A DNA stretch of 10,281 nt from Oscillospiraceae bacterium. GTDB lineage: Bacteria; Bacillota; Clostridia; Oscillospirales; Oscillospiraceae. The stretch covers positions 1 to 10,281 of the forward strand of contig JAISKU010000126.1 in assembly GCA_031261245.1 (NCBI GenBank), given 5' to 3'. The translations under genes were made by a program, and so were the position numbers. A model generated the notes under the pieces. The model saw nothing but the letters and a program-made list of their open reading frames with translations, did not search any database and was not told the DNA's origin. Below are positions 1 through 5,366 of this stretch, in pieces; the stretch's first letter is position 1; each line of letters opens with the position of its first letter.

Positions 1-864
1 GTAATTACGAAGGCTCTGAGCGGCTTTTACTACGTGCGGTGCGGCGCGGAGACCGTGACGTGCCGCGCGCGCGGCCGCTTCAGAAATACGAACGAGTCCC
101 CGCTCGTCGGGGATTCGGTCTCTTTTGAGCGCGACGGCGACAGCGACGGCACGGTCACGCAGCTCCACCCGCGCCGCAACGAGTTTATCCGCCCGCCCGT
201 GGCGAACATCGACACGATGGTCATCGTCGCCTCCGCCGTCATACCCGTGACGGAGCCGCTGCTGATTGACCGCATGGCGGCGATCGCCGTCCTCAAGGGC
301 GCGGAGCCCGTCATCTGCCTGAACAAGTGCGACATGAACACGGCCGACGTGCTTTTTGATACATACAGCCGCGCGGGCTTTCGCGTTTTCCGCGTCAGCG
401 CGGAGACGGGCGACGGCACGGCGGAGCTTCTCGCCGCCCTCGCGGACAGGACGAGCGCGTTCACCGGCAACTCCGGCGTCGGGAAATCGAGCATACTCAA
501 CGCCCTCGGGCTGGATCTCGCCGTCGGCGAGGTGTCCGACAAGCTCGGGCGCGGCCGCCACACCACGCGCCACGTCGAGCTGCACTCCCTGCCCGGCGGC
601 GCGCTAATCGTGGACACGCCGGGATTTTCGTCGTTCGACATCGGCATGATGGAGAACATCGGGCGCGAGGAGCTTGAGCGCGCGTTCTTCGACTTCGCGC
701 CGTTTTTGGGAAAATGCCGCTTTCGCGACTGCGCGCACGTGAAGGAGCCGGACTGCGCCGTGCTCGGCGCGCTCGCGGACGGAAAAATCGTCCCCTCGCG
801 CCACGAGAGCTACACAAAGCTGCTTGAGGCATCGCACGAGATAAAAGCGCGCGAGTATAAGTGA
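1..864 (+). CDS. rsgA: Ribosome small subunit-dependent GTPase A (RsgA/YjeQ), 5' end cut by window
   Basis: Circularly permuted GTPase that assists late 30S subunit maturation in the cytoplasm. The frame is open from base 1 and its first residues (ITKALSGFYYV) match the usual RsgA N-terminal OB-fold, so the true start lies just upstream; the GTG at 34 is too late. The family motifs occur in permuted order: RPPVANIDT before the GTPase, G4 NKCD, G5-like VSAETGDG, then the P-loop GNSGVGKSS, the RGRHTTRHVEL switch, and G3 DTPGFSSFD. The C-terminal zinc knuckle is intact as CX4CXHX5C (CRFRDCAHVKEPDC). About 287 residues are visible, close to full length. No terminator follows; a promoter begins on its stop codon. 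Identification is secure; only the first few codons are missing. Confidence 0.96.
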   Translation, partial: VITKALSGFYYVRCGAETVTCRARGRFRNTNESPLVGDSVSFERDGDSDGTVTQLHPRRNEFIRPPVANIDTMVIVASAVIPVTEPLLIDRMAAIAVLKGAEPVICLNKCDMNTADVLFDTYSRAGFRVFRVSAETGDGTAELLAALADRTSAFTGNSGVGKSSILNALGLDLAVGEVSDKLGRGRHTTRHVELHSLPGGALIVDTPGFSSFDIGMMENIGREELERAFFDFAPFLGKCRFRDCAHVKEPDCAVLGALADGKIVPSRHESYTKLLEASHEIKAREYK

Positions 865-890
865 ACAAACCGCCGCCCGCCGCGTATAAT
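862..890 (+). promoter_or_regulatory. Sigma-A-type promoter for the small-protein pair
   Basis: TGAACA at 862-867 (4 of 6 matches to TTGACA), a 17-bp spacer, and a perfect TATAAT at 885-890. It starts on the rsgA stop codon. Transcription would begin near 897, just ahead of the AAAGG ribosome site at 906-910, which fits a short leader for the gene starting at 916. Predicted by eye only. Confidence 0.55.
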
Positions 891-915
891 GAAGCAGACT
901 CAACGAAAGGCGGTA

Positions 916-1089
916 ATGCCAATGAAACGCTGCCGCGGCCGCGTGTCCGGCGGGGCGATACTCATGTGCGCGGGGATAATCCTCCTCGGCGGCGTGCTTC
1001 TGCCCGCTGCCTGCTGGTTCTTCGCCATCGGACTGTGCATGGTGCTCAAGGGGTATTCCATGCTTACCAAATCTGGCTGGAGGTTTTGA
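916..1089 (+). CDS. Small hydrophobic membrane protein, unknown function (57 aa)
   Basis: Not recognised as a named family. The protein has a short basic N-terminus (KRCRGR), then a hydrophobic stretch of about 35 residues with a Pro-Ala break in the middle (GGVLLPAACWFF), consistent with a two-helix membrane hairpin, and a short polar tail ending KSGWRF. Four cysteines lie in or near the membrane part. An in-frame ATG at 889 would add nine residues, but it lies inside the -10 element. AAAGG at 906-910 serves ATG 916 (5-nt spacing) or ATG 922 (11 nt, 55 aa). The next gene begins one base after the stop and its Shine-Dalgarno lies in the last codons here, so the two are probably translated together. 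The hydrophobic pattern, the promoter and the coupled partner argue that it is real. Confidence 0.6.
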   Translation: MPMKRCRGRVSGGAILMCAGIILLGGVLLPAACWFFAIGLCMVLKGYSMLTKSGWRF

Positions 1090-1090
1090 A

Positions 1091-1165
1091 ATGATAGTCA
1101 TCGCTCTTCCAAAGCGCCTTTCCGCGCTGTTCGGGAGAAAAAAGCGCGGAAAACGCAAAAAATAA
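1091..1165 (+). CDS. 24-residue strongly cationic peptide, unknown function
   Basis: A mini-gene with a perfect GGAGG at 1079-1083, 7 nt before its ATG, placed inside the end of the preceding gene; only base 1090 separates the preceding TGA from this ATG. The peptide starts with a hydrophobic MIVIALP, continues as a possible amphipathic segment (KRLSALFGRKK) and ends in a run of Lys and Arg. It has ten Lys/Arg and no Asp/Glu, so the net charge is about +10. Such a peptide could sit on the inner membrane face beside the hydrophobic partner, or bind nucleic acid; neither is shown. I recall, unverified, similar short basic peptides after small membrane proteins in other Clostridia. The main alternative is a chance ORF, but the Shine-Dalgarno and spacing make that less likely. 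Confidence 0.5.
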   Translation: MIVIALPKRLSALFGRKKRGKRKK

Positions 1166-1185
1166 TAATTAATAACAAAAAACTG

Positions 1186-1214
1186 TTGACCTCGTAACCG
1201 ACATGTGTTAGAAT
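1186..1214 (+). promoter_or_regulatory. Extended -10 promoter of the rpmG-secE-nusG-rplK-rplA operon
   Basis: TTGACC at 1186-1191, exactly 17 bp, then TAGAAT at 1209-1214 preceded by TGT (1206-1208), an extended -10. The A/T-rich tract just upstream (1163-1182) could act as an UP element. Each box matches consensus at 5 of 6 positions, as expected for a translation operon. Transcription should begin near 1221, giving a leader of about 80 nt before rpmG; I saw no strong hairpin or known riboswitch in that leader. Confidence 0.8.
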
Positions 1215-1229
1215 GCTTGCACCTGTCGG
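1198..1229. repeat. Inverted repeat bracketing the -10 element
   Basis: The arms are CCGACATGTG (1198-1207) and CACCTGTCGG (1220-1229), which pair at 9 of 10 positions around a 12-bp centre that holds the TAGAAT box. Most of it lies upstream of the expected transcription start, so it cannot act as an RNA hairpin; a protein operator is the natural reading. Repeats of this quality also arise by chance in a 10-kb window, so only the position makes it notable. Confidence 0.35.
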
Positions 1230-1300
1230 CGTACGGGTCATTTTTTGTCGCCCTTTGCGCCAATATCGAGCAGGGAGGCCAATAATAAGGAGGAGCCGTA

Positions 1301-1450
1301 ATGCGCGTCAAAATCACCCTGCGCTGCACCGAGTGCAAGCAGCGCAACTACAACACGAACAAGAACAAGAAGAACACGCCCGACCGTCTTGAGCTGAACA
1401 AGTACTGCCGCTTTTGCAGGAAGCACACACTGCACAGCGAGACGAAGTAG
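1301..1450 (+). CDS. rpmG: 50S ribosomal protein L33
   Basis: A 49-residue ribosomal protein of the large subunit, near the E-site. It starts MRVKITLRCTEC and carries two CXXC pairs (CTEC and CRFC), the zinc-binding form of L33 rather than the cysteine-free paralogue. The central NYNTNKNKKNTPDRLELNKY is typical of the family. The start ATG follows a strong AAGGAGGA (1287-1294) with about 6 nt spacing. It is the first gene of the operon and is followed after 30 bases by secE, the common Firmicutes arrangement. No tRNA gene lies between rpmG and secE. Confidence 0.95.
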   Translation: MRVKITLRCTECKQRNYNTNKNKKNTPDRLELNKYCRFCRKHTLHSETK

Positions 1451-1480
1451 TTGAGGTTAAACGGAAAGGAAGTGTCTTAA

Positions 1481-1819
1481 ATGTCAGATGAGAACAACGA
1501 GGAACTGAACGAGGAACTGGAGCTCGATTCAGCCGAGGAGGAGCTCGCCTCCGAAGCGCCGGCGGACGTGAAGCCCCGCAAGGCGGACGCGTCGTCAAAG
1601 ACCCCGGCGAAGAAAAAGGTGCGCAAGAAGAACCGCGTCGCACGCTGGTTCCGTGAGATGAAGAGCGAGCTGAAAAAGGTCGTGTGGCCCACGCCCAAGC
1701 AGATTACAAACAACACGCTCGTATCGCTTGTCGTCATGGTTGCGGCGGCGGTCGTCATTTGGGCAGTCGACCAGATAGGCGCGCAGATATTCAGCGCGTT
1801 TATCAAACTCGGAGGTTAA
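1481..1819 (+). CDS. secE: Preprotein translocase subunit SecE
   Basis: Single-span subunit of the SecYEG protein-export channel. The diagnostic core is WFREMKSELKKVVWPTPKQ (about residues 56-74), the amphipathic helix before one transmembrane helix at about 79-97. At 112 residues it is about twice the size of minimal Gram-positive SecE (around 60 residues). The extra N-terminus is first acidic (residues 3-21 rich in Glu/Asp) and then Lys/Arg-rich (38-52), presumably a flexible cytoplasmic extension. The start ATG follows GGAAAGGA (1463-1470), with 10 nt spacing. NusG follows one base after the stop, as in most bacteria. Confidence 0.95.
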   Translation: MSDENNEELNEELELDSAEEELASEAPADVKPRKADASSKTPAKKKVRKKNRVARWFREMKSELKKVVWPTPKQITNNTLVSLVVMVAAAVVIWAVDQIGAQIFSAFIKLGG

Positions 1820-1820
1820 G

Positions 1821-2345
1821 ATGGCCGATACCGATGCGATGTGGTACGTTGTACACACGTACTCCGGGTATGAGAACGCCGTGGCGACCACCGTCGAGAA
1901 GGCAGCCGAAAACCGCGGCATGACCGACCTCATTCTCGAGGTGAAAATCCCGACGGAGACAGTCACGGAGCTCGTGGACGGCCAGCAAAAGACGATGGAG
2001 CGCAAGACGTTCCCCGGCTATGTCCTGATAAAAATGGTCATGACGGACAACTCCTGGCACCTTGTGCGCAACGTGCGCGGCGTGACGGGCTTTGTCGGCT
2101 CGTCAAACAAGGCAATCCCCCTGACGGAGGAGGAGATTCGCGCGATGGACCTCGAAACGCGCGAGATTGTCGTCGGCTATGAGGTCGGCGGCTCCGTCAA
2201 GGTCATCGACGGCCCGCTTCAGGGCTTCCTCGGCACCGTCGAGGAGATAGAGACTGACAAGAGCAGGGTTCGCGTCATCGTCTCGATGTTCGGGCGCGAG
2301 ACGCCCGTCGATCTCGACTTCGACCAGATCGAGGCCGTATCGTAA
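1821..2345 (+). CDS. nusG: Transcription termination/antitermination factor NusG
   Basis: Elongation factor that binds RNA polymerase through its N-terminal NGN domain (about residues 7-110, with WYVVHTYSGYENAV and FPGYVLI) and links transcription to the ribosome or Rho through its C-terminal KOW domain (about 122-174, VKVIDGPLQGFLGTV...FGRETPVDLDFDQIE). The length of 174 residues is normal and no inserted domain is seen. GGAGG at 1811-1815, inside the last codons of secE, places the ATG 5 nt downstream, so translation is probably coupled to secE. The C-terminus is followed by the L1-type leader in front of rplK. Confidence 0.97.
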   Translation: MADTDAMWYVVHTYSGYENAVATTVEKAAENRGMTDLILEVKIPTETVTELVDGQQKTMERKTFPGYVLIKMVMTDNSWHLVRNVRGVTGFVGSSNKAIPLTEEEIRAMDLETREIVVGYEVGGSVKVIDGPLQGFLGTVEEIETDKSRVRVIVSMFGRETPVDLDFDQIEAVS

Positions 2346-2363
2346 ATTTCGGCACGTTTCCCA

Positions 2364-2397
2364 GTGGGAGGGGTTCAGAGAATCCCGCCGACACCAC
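2364..2397 (+). promoter_or_regulatory. Candidate L1 feedback site (rplK-rplA mRNA leader)
   Basis: An RNA hairpin between nusG and rplK. The outer helix is GTGG (2364-2367) with CCAC (2394-2397). An asymmetric internal loop follows, GA (2368-2369) against GCCGACA (2387-2393), then an inner helix GGGGTTC (2370-2376) with GAATCCC (2380-2386) closing an AGA loop, with one G-U pair. Ribosomal protein L1 is known to repress its own operon by binding an mRNA mimic of its 23S rRNA site. The two-helix/asymmetric-loop layout, the GTGGGAGG strand and the position match that class. L1 binding itself is inferred. Confidence 0.65.
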
Positions 2398-2419
2398 ATT
2401 ATATTAGGAGGAAATCACA

Positions 2420-2848
2420 GTGGCAGCAAAAGTAACCGGGCAGATAAAACTGCAAATCCCCGCCGGTAAGGCGACGCCCGCACCCCCGGTCGGCCCCGCG
2501 CTCGGCCAGCACGGCGTCAATATCGGTCAGTTCACAAAGGAATTCAATGAGCGCACGGCGAAGGACGCGGGCATGACGATCCCCGTCGTAATCACCGTCT
2601 ACGCCGACCGCAGCTTCACGTTCGTCACAAAGACCCCGCCCGTGGCAAATCTTCTCTTGAAGTCCTGCAACATCGAAAAGGGCTCCGGCGTGCCGCAGCG
2701 CGACAAGGTCGCGAAAATTCCGAGCTCCGAGGTGCGCAAGATCGCGGAGCTGAAGCTCCCCGACCTGAACGCCGGAAGCGTTGAGGCGGCTATGAGCATG
2801 GTCGCCGGAACCGCCCGCAGCATGGGCATCACGGTTGTGGAGGGTTAG
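2420..2848 (+). CDS. rplK: 50S ribosomal protein L11
   Basis: Component of the GTPase-associated centre of the large subunit; binds 23S rRNA and L10/L12 and is the target of thiopeptides. The full-length 142-residue protein starts at a GTG (2420) preceded by AGGAGG (2406-2411), 8 nt away. Its N-terminal domain has QIKLQIPAGKATPAPPVGPALGQHGVN with the proline pair of the thiopeptide site, and the C-terminal RNA-binding domain ends in MSMVAGTARSMGITVVEG. The gene directly precedes rplA by 3 bases, and the hairpin upstream probably lets L1 control both. Confidence 0.97.
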   Translation: MAAKVTGQIKLQIPAGKATPAPPVGPALGQHGVNIGQFTKEFNERTAKDAGMTIPVVITVYADRSFTFVTKTPPVANLLLKSCNIEKGSGVPQRDKVAKIPSSEVRKIAELKLPDLNAGSVEAAMSMVAGTARSMGITVVEG

Positions 2849-2851
2849 GAC

Positions 2852-3544
2852 ATGTACAGAGGAAAGAATTACAAAGAGAGCGCAAAGCTCGTTGACAAGG
2901 CGAGTCTATATGACGCGCCGGACGCGTTTGACATCGTAATCAAGGCCGCAAAGGCGAAATTCGACGAGACGGTGGAGCTCCACATCAAGCTCGGCGTCGA
3001 TTCCCGCCACGCCGACCAGCAGGTGCGCGGCGCAATCGTGCTCCCTCACGGGACGGGCAAAACCCGCCGCGTGCTCGTATTCTGCAAGGATGAGCGCGTA
3101 CAGGAATCGCTCGACGCGGGCGCGGACTTCGCGGGCGGACAGGATCTTGTGGATCGCATCCAGAAGGAGAATTTCTTCGACTACGACGTGGTCGTGGCAA
3201 CGCCCGACATGATGGGCGTCGTCGGCCGCCTCGGCAAGGTGCTCGGCCCCAAGGGTCTGATGCCGACGCCGAAGGCCGGAACGGTCACGCCGAACATCGC
3301 GCAGGCAATTACGGAAATCAAGGCCGGTAAGATTGAGTACCGCCTCGACAAGACGAATATCATCCACTGCCCTATAGGCAAGGTGTCGTTCGGCAAGGAG
3401 AAGCTGGTGGACAACTACACCGCCCTCGTGCAGGCGGTCATCCGCGCCAAGCCCGCCGCCGCAAAAGGCCAGTACATCAGAAGCTGCGTCACGGCGTCAA
3501 CGATGGGCCCCGGCGTGAAAATCAACGCGCTGAAACAGATATAA
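2852..3544 (+). CDS. rplA: 50S ribosomal protein L1
   Basis: L1-stalk protein that helps move E-site tRNA out of the ribosome and also acts as the translational repressor of its own operon. The 230-residue length is standard. Family signatures are KFDETVELHIKLGVD, VRGAIVLPHGTGK and GPKGLMPTPKAGTVTPNI. The ATG lies 3 bases after rplK, with GGAGG (2839-2843) inside the end of rplK at 8 nt spacing, so the two are coupled. It is the last gene of the operon here: a strong palindrome follows within 20 bases and no rplJ-rplL is present, unlike the usual Firmicutes order. Confidence 0.97.
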   Translation: MYRGKNYKESAKLVDKASLYDAPDAFDIVIKAAKAKFDETVELHIKLGVDSRHADQQVRGAIVLPHGTGKTRRVLVFCKDERVQESLDAGADFAGGQDLVDRIQKENFFDYDVVVATPDMMGVVGRLGKVLGPKGLMPTPKAGTVTPNIAQAITEIKAGKIEYRLDKTNIIHCPIGKVSFGKEKLVDNYTALVQAVIRAKPAAAKGQYIRSCVTASTMGPGVKINALKQI

Positions 3545-3555
3545 CGGATATAACG

Positions 3556-3586
3556 AAAAAACAGGGGCGGCATATGCCGCCCCTGT
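3556..3586. terminator. Shared terminator between convergent rplA and DUF4364 genes
   Basis: A perfect 26-bp palindrome at 3561-3586, whose left half is ACAGGGGCGGCAT. A run of six A at 3556-3561 becomes a T6 tract on the minus strand, so this is a textbook intrinsic terminator for the minus-strand DUF4364 gene, whose stop codon is one base away. For rplA on the plus strand the stem is just as strong but is followed by TCCTATTCC, a poor U-tract, so plus-strand termination may be leakier. Confidence 0.85.
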
Positions 3587-3587
3587 C

Positions 3588-4148
3588 CTATTCCGTTAGT
3601 TCCCGCATAATCGCCCCGAAGACGCTCTCCGCGCGCTCGCGGAAGGCGTTTTCTATTTTTTTCGCCTGCTCCTCGCTCGCGGCGGTGACGCGCAGCAGCA
3701 TCACCTCGTCACGCCCGTCGGACAGCGACATCTCCGCCGAGTACCCGCCGCGCCGCAAAATCGTGCGCGAGGTGCGCACGAGCTCGTCGCGCTCAAGCTT
3801 CGCACGCAGCTCAAGCGCCGCGCGCTCCGCGTGGCGACGCACGGAGTACGGCACGTCGGCCTCCGTGATCTCGCCGTTGCGCACGCCCTTTTCCGTGACG
3901 GCGTACTCGCCGCCCTCAAGGCCGAGGTGACCCGTCTTGACGAGCGAGTCCGCGCACGAGGCGACGTCGAAATACGTCAGCGCGCCCGTCCCCGGCGCGC
4001 CCGTCGCGAGCTCCGTGAGCGCCGCGAGCGTCACCGGCCGGCCGAGCTTGCGCGCGATGAAGAGTATGAGCACCTTGAGGTCTGTGTCGTTTCTAATCAG
4101 GCCGGGCATACGCCGCCTCCCGTCTAAAAAGTCGCTCTTTTTGTACAT
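3588..4148 (-). CDS. DUF4364 family protein (winged-helix-like), 186 aa
   Basis: Resembles DUF4364, a family of about 170-190 residues common in Clostridia and of unknown role, often predicted to carry a winged helix. The N-terminal half (LKVLILFIARKLGRPVTLAALTEL...YFDVASCADSLVKTGHL...YAVTEKG) reads as a helix-turn-helix followed by a wing. The C-terminal half is a mixed segment with EMSLSDGRDEVMLLRVTAAS and a terminal helix. Two starts are possible. ATG 4148 gives 186 aa, and its DFLDG...PGL opening resembles relatives as I recall them, but it has no good ribosome site and lies in a candidate -10. ATG 4109 (173 aa) has GGGAGG 6 nt upstream. DNA binding is inferred, not shown. Confidence 0.75.
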   Translation of the reverse strand: MYKKSDFLDGRRRMPGLIRNDTDLKVLILFIARKLGRPVTLAALTELATGAPGTGALTYFDVASCADSLVKTGHLGLEGGEYAVTEKGVRNGEITEADVPYSVRRHAERAALELRAKLERDELVRTSRTILRRGGYSAEMSLSDGRDEVMLLRVTAASEEQAKKIENAFRERAESVFGAIMRELTE

Positions 4149-4175
4149 TGTACCAGAAATTCTCCGTCAAAACAA
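4147..4175 (-). promoter_or_regulatory. Candidate promoter of the DUF4364 gene
   Basis: On the minus strand: TTGTTT (4175-4170; 3 of 6 matches), a 17-bp spacer ending in TGG, and TACAAT (4152-4147), an extended -10. The -10 is embedded in a small palindrome, GTACA-T-TGTAC (4143-4153). Transcription would begin near 4140, downstream of the ATG at 4148, favouring the ATG at 4109 if this promoter is used. Confidence 0.45.
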
Positions 4176-4182
4176 GCTCGGA

Positions 4183-4211
4183 TTGACATAACGCCGCTTC
4201 AAGTGTAAAAT
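4183..4211 (+). promoter_or_regulatory. Sigma-A-type promoter of the DUF3048-fumarase operon
   Basis: A perfect TTGACA (4183-4188), 17 bp, and TAAAAT (4206-4211; 5 of 6). The start point near 4218 leaves a leader of about 27 nt before the ATG at 4245. Its -35 box lies about 8 bp from the -35 of the divergent DUF4364 promoter, so the two may share regulation. Confidence 0.75.
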
Positions 4212-4244
4212 AATCGAAAAATGCCACAGCTTATGAGGTAAACG

Positions 4245-5366
4245 ATGAAAAAACTTATTATATTCCTTGCCGCCGCGCTGACCCTGCTCTCCGCCTGCAA
4301 AAAATCGGGCGAGCCTGCGGAGCCGGAGCCGACTGCGACGCCGACTATGCCGCCCATCGTCGTCATCACCCCGACGCCCTCCCCCACGCCGACGCCGGAG
4401 CCGACGCCCACGCCGTCCGCGCCGTACACCGGCCCGCGCAATCCGCTCTCCGGCCTGCCGATTGCCGAGGAGCTCGTCGCGGCGCGCCCGATGGCGGTCA
4501 TGATAAATAACCGCAAGATCGCGCAGCCGCAGCTCGGCGTGTCAAAGGCGGACATCATCTTTGAGGTTCCCGTCGAGGGCGGGATAACGCGTATGCTCGC
4601 GGTGTTTCAGGACGCGTCGGACGCGGGCGTGATCGGAAGCGTGCGCAGCGCGCGGCCGTATTACGTCGATCTCGCGCAGGCGTTTGACGCGGTGTACATC
4701 CACGCGGGCGGCTCGCCCGGCGCGTACCAGATACTCGCGTCGCGCGGCATCACCCATCTCGACGGCGTGAACGGTAAGAAGCAGGACATCTTCTACCGCG
4801 ACTCCGACCGTCAGAAAAACATGGGCTACGAGCACAGCATGGTCACGACGGGCGAGCGCATCGCGAAATACCTCCCGACGTACGGGTTCCGTCTTGAGCA
4901 CGAGGCGGGCTACGCGCCGCCGCTGAAATTTGAGGAGGACTACGCGTTTGCGGGCAAGGAGCCCGCCGGCGCGATAAAGGTGGTTTTCTCCTCAGCGAAG
5001 TCCACGTCGCTTACATACGACGATGCTTCCGGCGAATATCTCGCGTCGCAGCACGGCGGGGAGTGGAAGGACGGCAACGACGGCGCGCGCGTGGCTTTTG
5101 CCAACGCGCTCGTCCTGAAAACCGCGATTAACGTCATCAAGGGCGACTCCGAGGGGCGGCTCACCGTGAATCTCACCGGCGACGGCGACGGCTATCTCGC
5201 TATCGGCGGCACATACGCGCCGATAAAGTGGTCAAAGGCGGGCGCGGCGGAGCCGTTCGTGTTCACCGACGCCGCGGGCGCCGAAATTACGCTCCGCGCC
5301 GGGCACACGTACGTCGCGATAATCTCAAACTCCGCGTCCGTCGAGTTTTCGGAGGCGGCGCGATGA
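4245..5366 (+). CDS. DUF3048 domain lipoprotein (YerB-like)
   Basis: A 373-residue secreted lipoprotein. The N-terminus is a lipoprotein signal peptide, MKKLIIFLAAALTLLSAC, with lipobox LSAC and Cys18 as the lipidation site. Residues 20-60 form a Pro/Thr/Glu linker (PTPSPTPTPEPTPTPS). The rest matches the DUF3048 family typified by Bacillus YerB: NPLSGLP, RPMAVMINN, ADIIFEVPVEGGITRMLAVF, GSVRSARPYYVDLA and HAGGSPGAYQIL in the first half, and a beta-rich C-terminal half with YAPIKWSK and the pattern LRAGHTYVAII. The biochemical role is unknown; an extracytoplasmic role is inferred from the signal. GAGG (4235-4238) lies 6 nt before the ATG. Its TGA overlaps the ATG of the fumarase alpha gene by 4 nt, an odd partnership. 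Confidence 0.9.
   Translation: MKKLIIFLAAALTLLSACKKSGEPAEPEPTATPTMPPIVVITPTPSPTPTPEPTPTPSAPYTGPRNPLSGLPIAEELVAARPMAVMINNRKIAQPQLGVSKADIIFEVPVEGGITRMLAVFQDASDAGVIGSVRSARPYYVDLAQAFDAVYIHAGGSPGAYQILASRGITHLDGVNGKKQDIFYRDSDRQKNMGYEHSMVTTGERIAKYLPTYGFRLEHEAGYAPPLKFEEDYAFAGKEPAGAIKVVFSSAKSTSLTYDDASGEYLASQHGGEWKDGNDGARVAFANALVLKTAINVIKGDSEGRLTVNLTGDGDGYLAIGGTYAPIKWSKAGAAEPFVFTDAAGAEITLRAGHTYVAIISNSASVEFSEAAR
4302..4424 (+). repeat. Low-complexity Pro/Thr linker coding repeat (DUF3048 lipoprotein)
   Basis: A stretch built from repeats of ccgacgcc-like units encoding Thr-Pro and Glu-Pro. It joins the lipidated cysteine to the folded domain and probably spans the cell wall. The same codon pattern recurs in comEA, so slippage or recombination between the two is conceivable. 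Confidence 0.7.

Noticed and set aside
34..36. GTG at 34 as the rsgA start
   Set aside because: The frame continues to base 1 with typical RsgA N-terminal residues (KALSGFYYV), so the gene starts outside the window.
30..659. Long minus-strand open frame opposite rsgA
   Set aside because: The translation is Arg/Ser/Pro-rich with no recognisable motif, and the plus strand encodes RsgA with all motifs; it is a shadow of GC-rich coding DNA.
889..891. ATG 889 as start of the small membrane protein
   Set aside because: It overlaps the TATAAT box and has no ribosome site; ATG 916 or 922 sits behind AAAGG and the predicted transcription start.
1221..1300. Riboswitch or attenuator in the rpmG leader (the T-run near 1240 drew attention)
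   Set aside because: Only 4-bp stems could be drawn before the T-run; no stable hairpin or known riboswitch core was seen.
1451..1480. tRNA gene between rpmG and secE, as found in some bacteria
   Set aside because: Only 30 bases separate the genes and they hold just the secE ribosome site.
5228..5362. Upstream extension of the fumarase alpha frame
   Set aside because: It encodes an Arg-rich stretch out of frame inside the lipoprotein gene; the ATGA overlap with GGAGG marks the real start.
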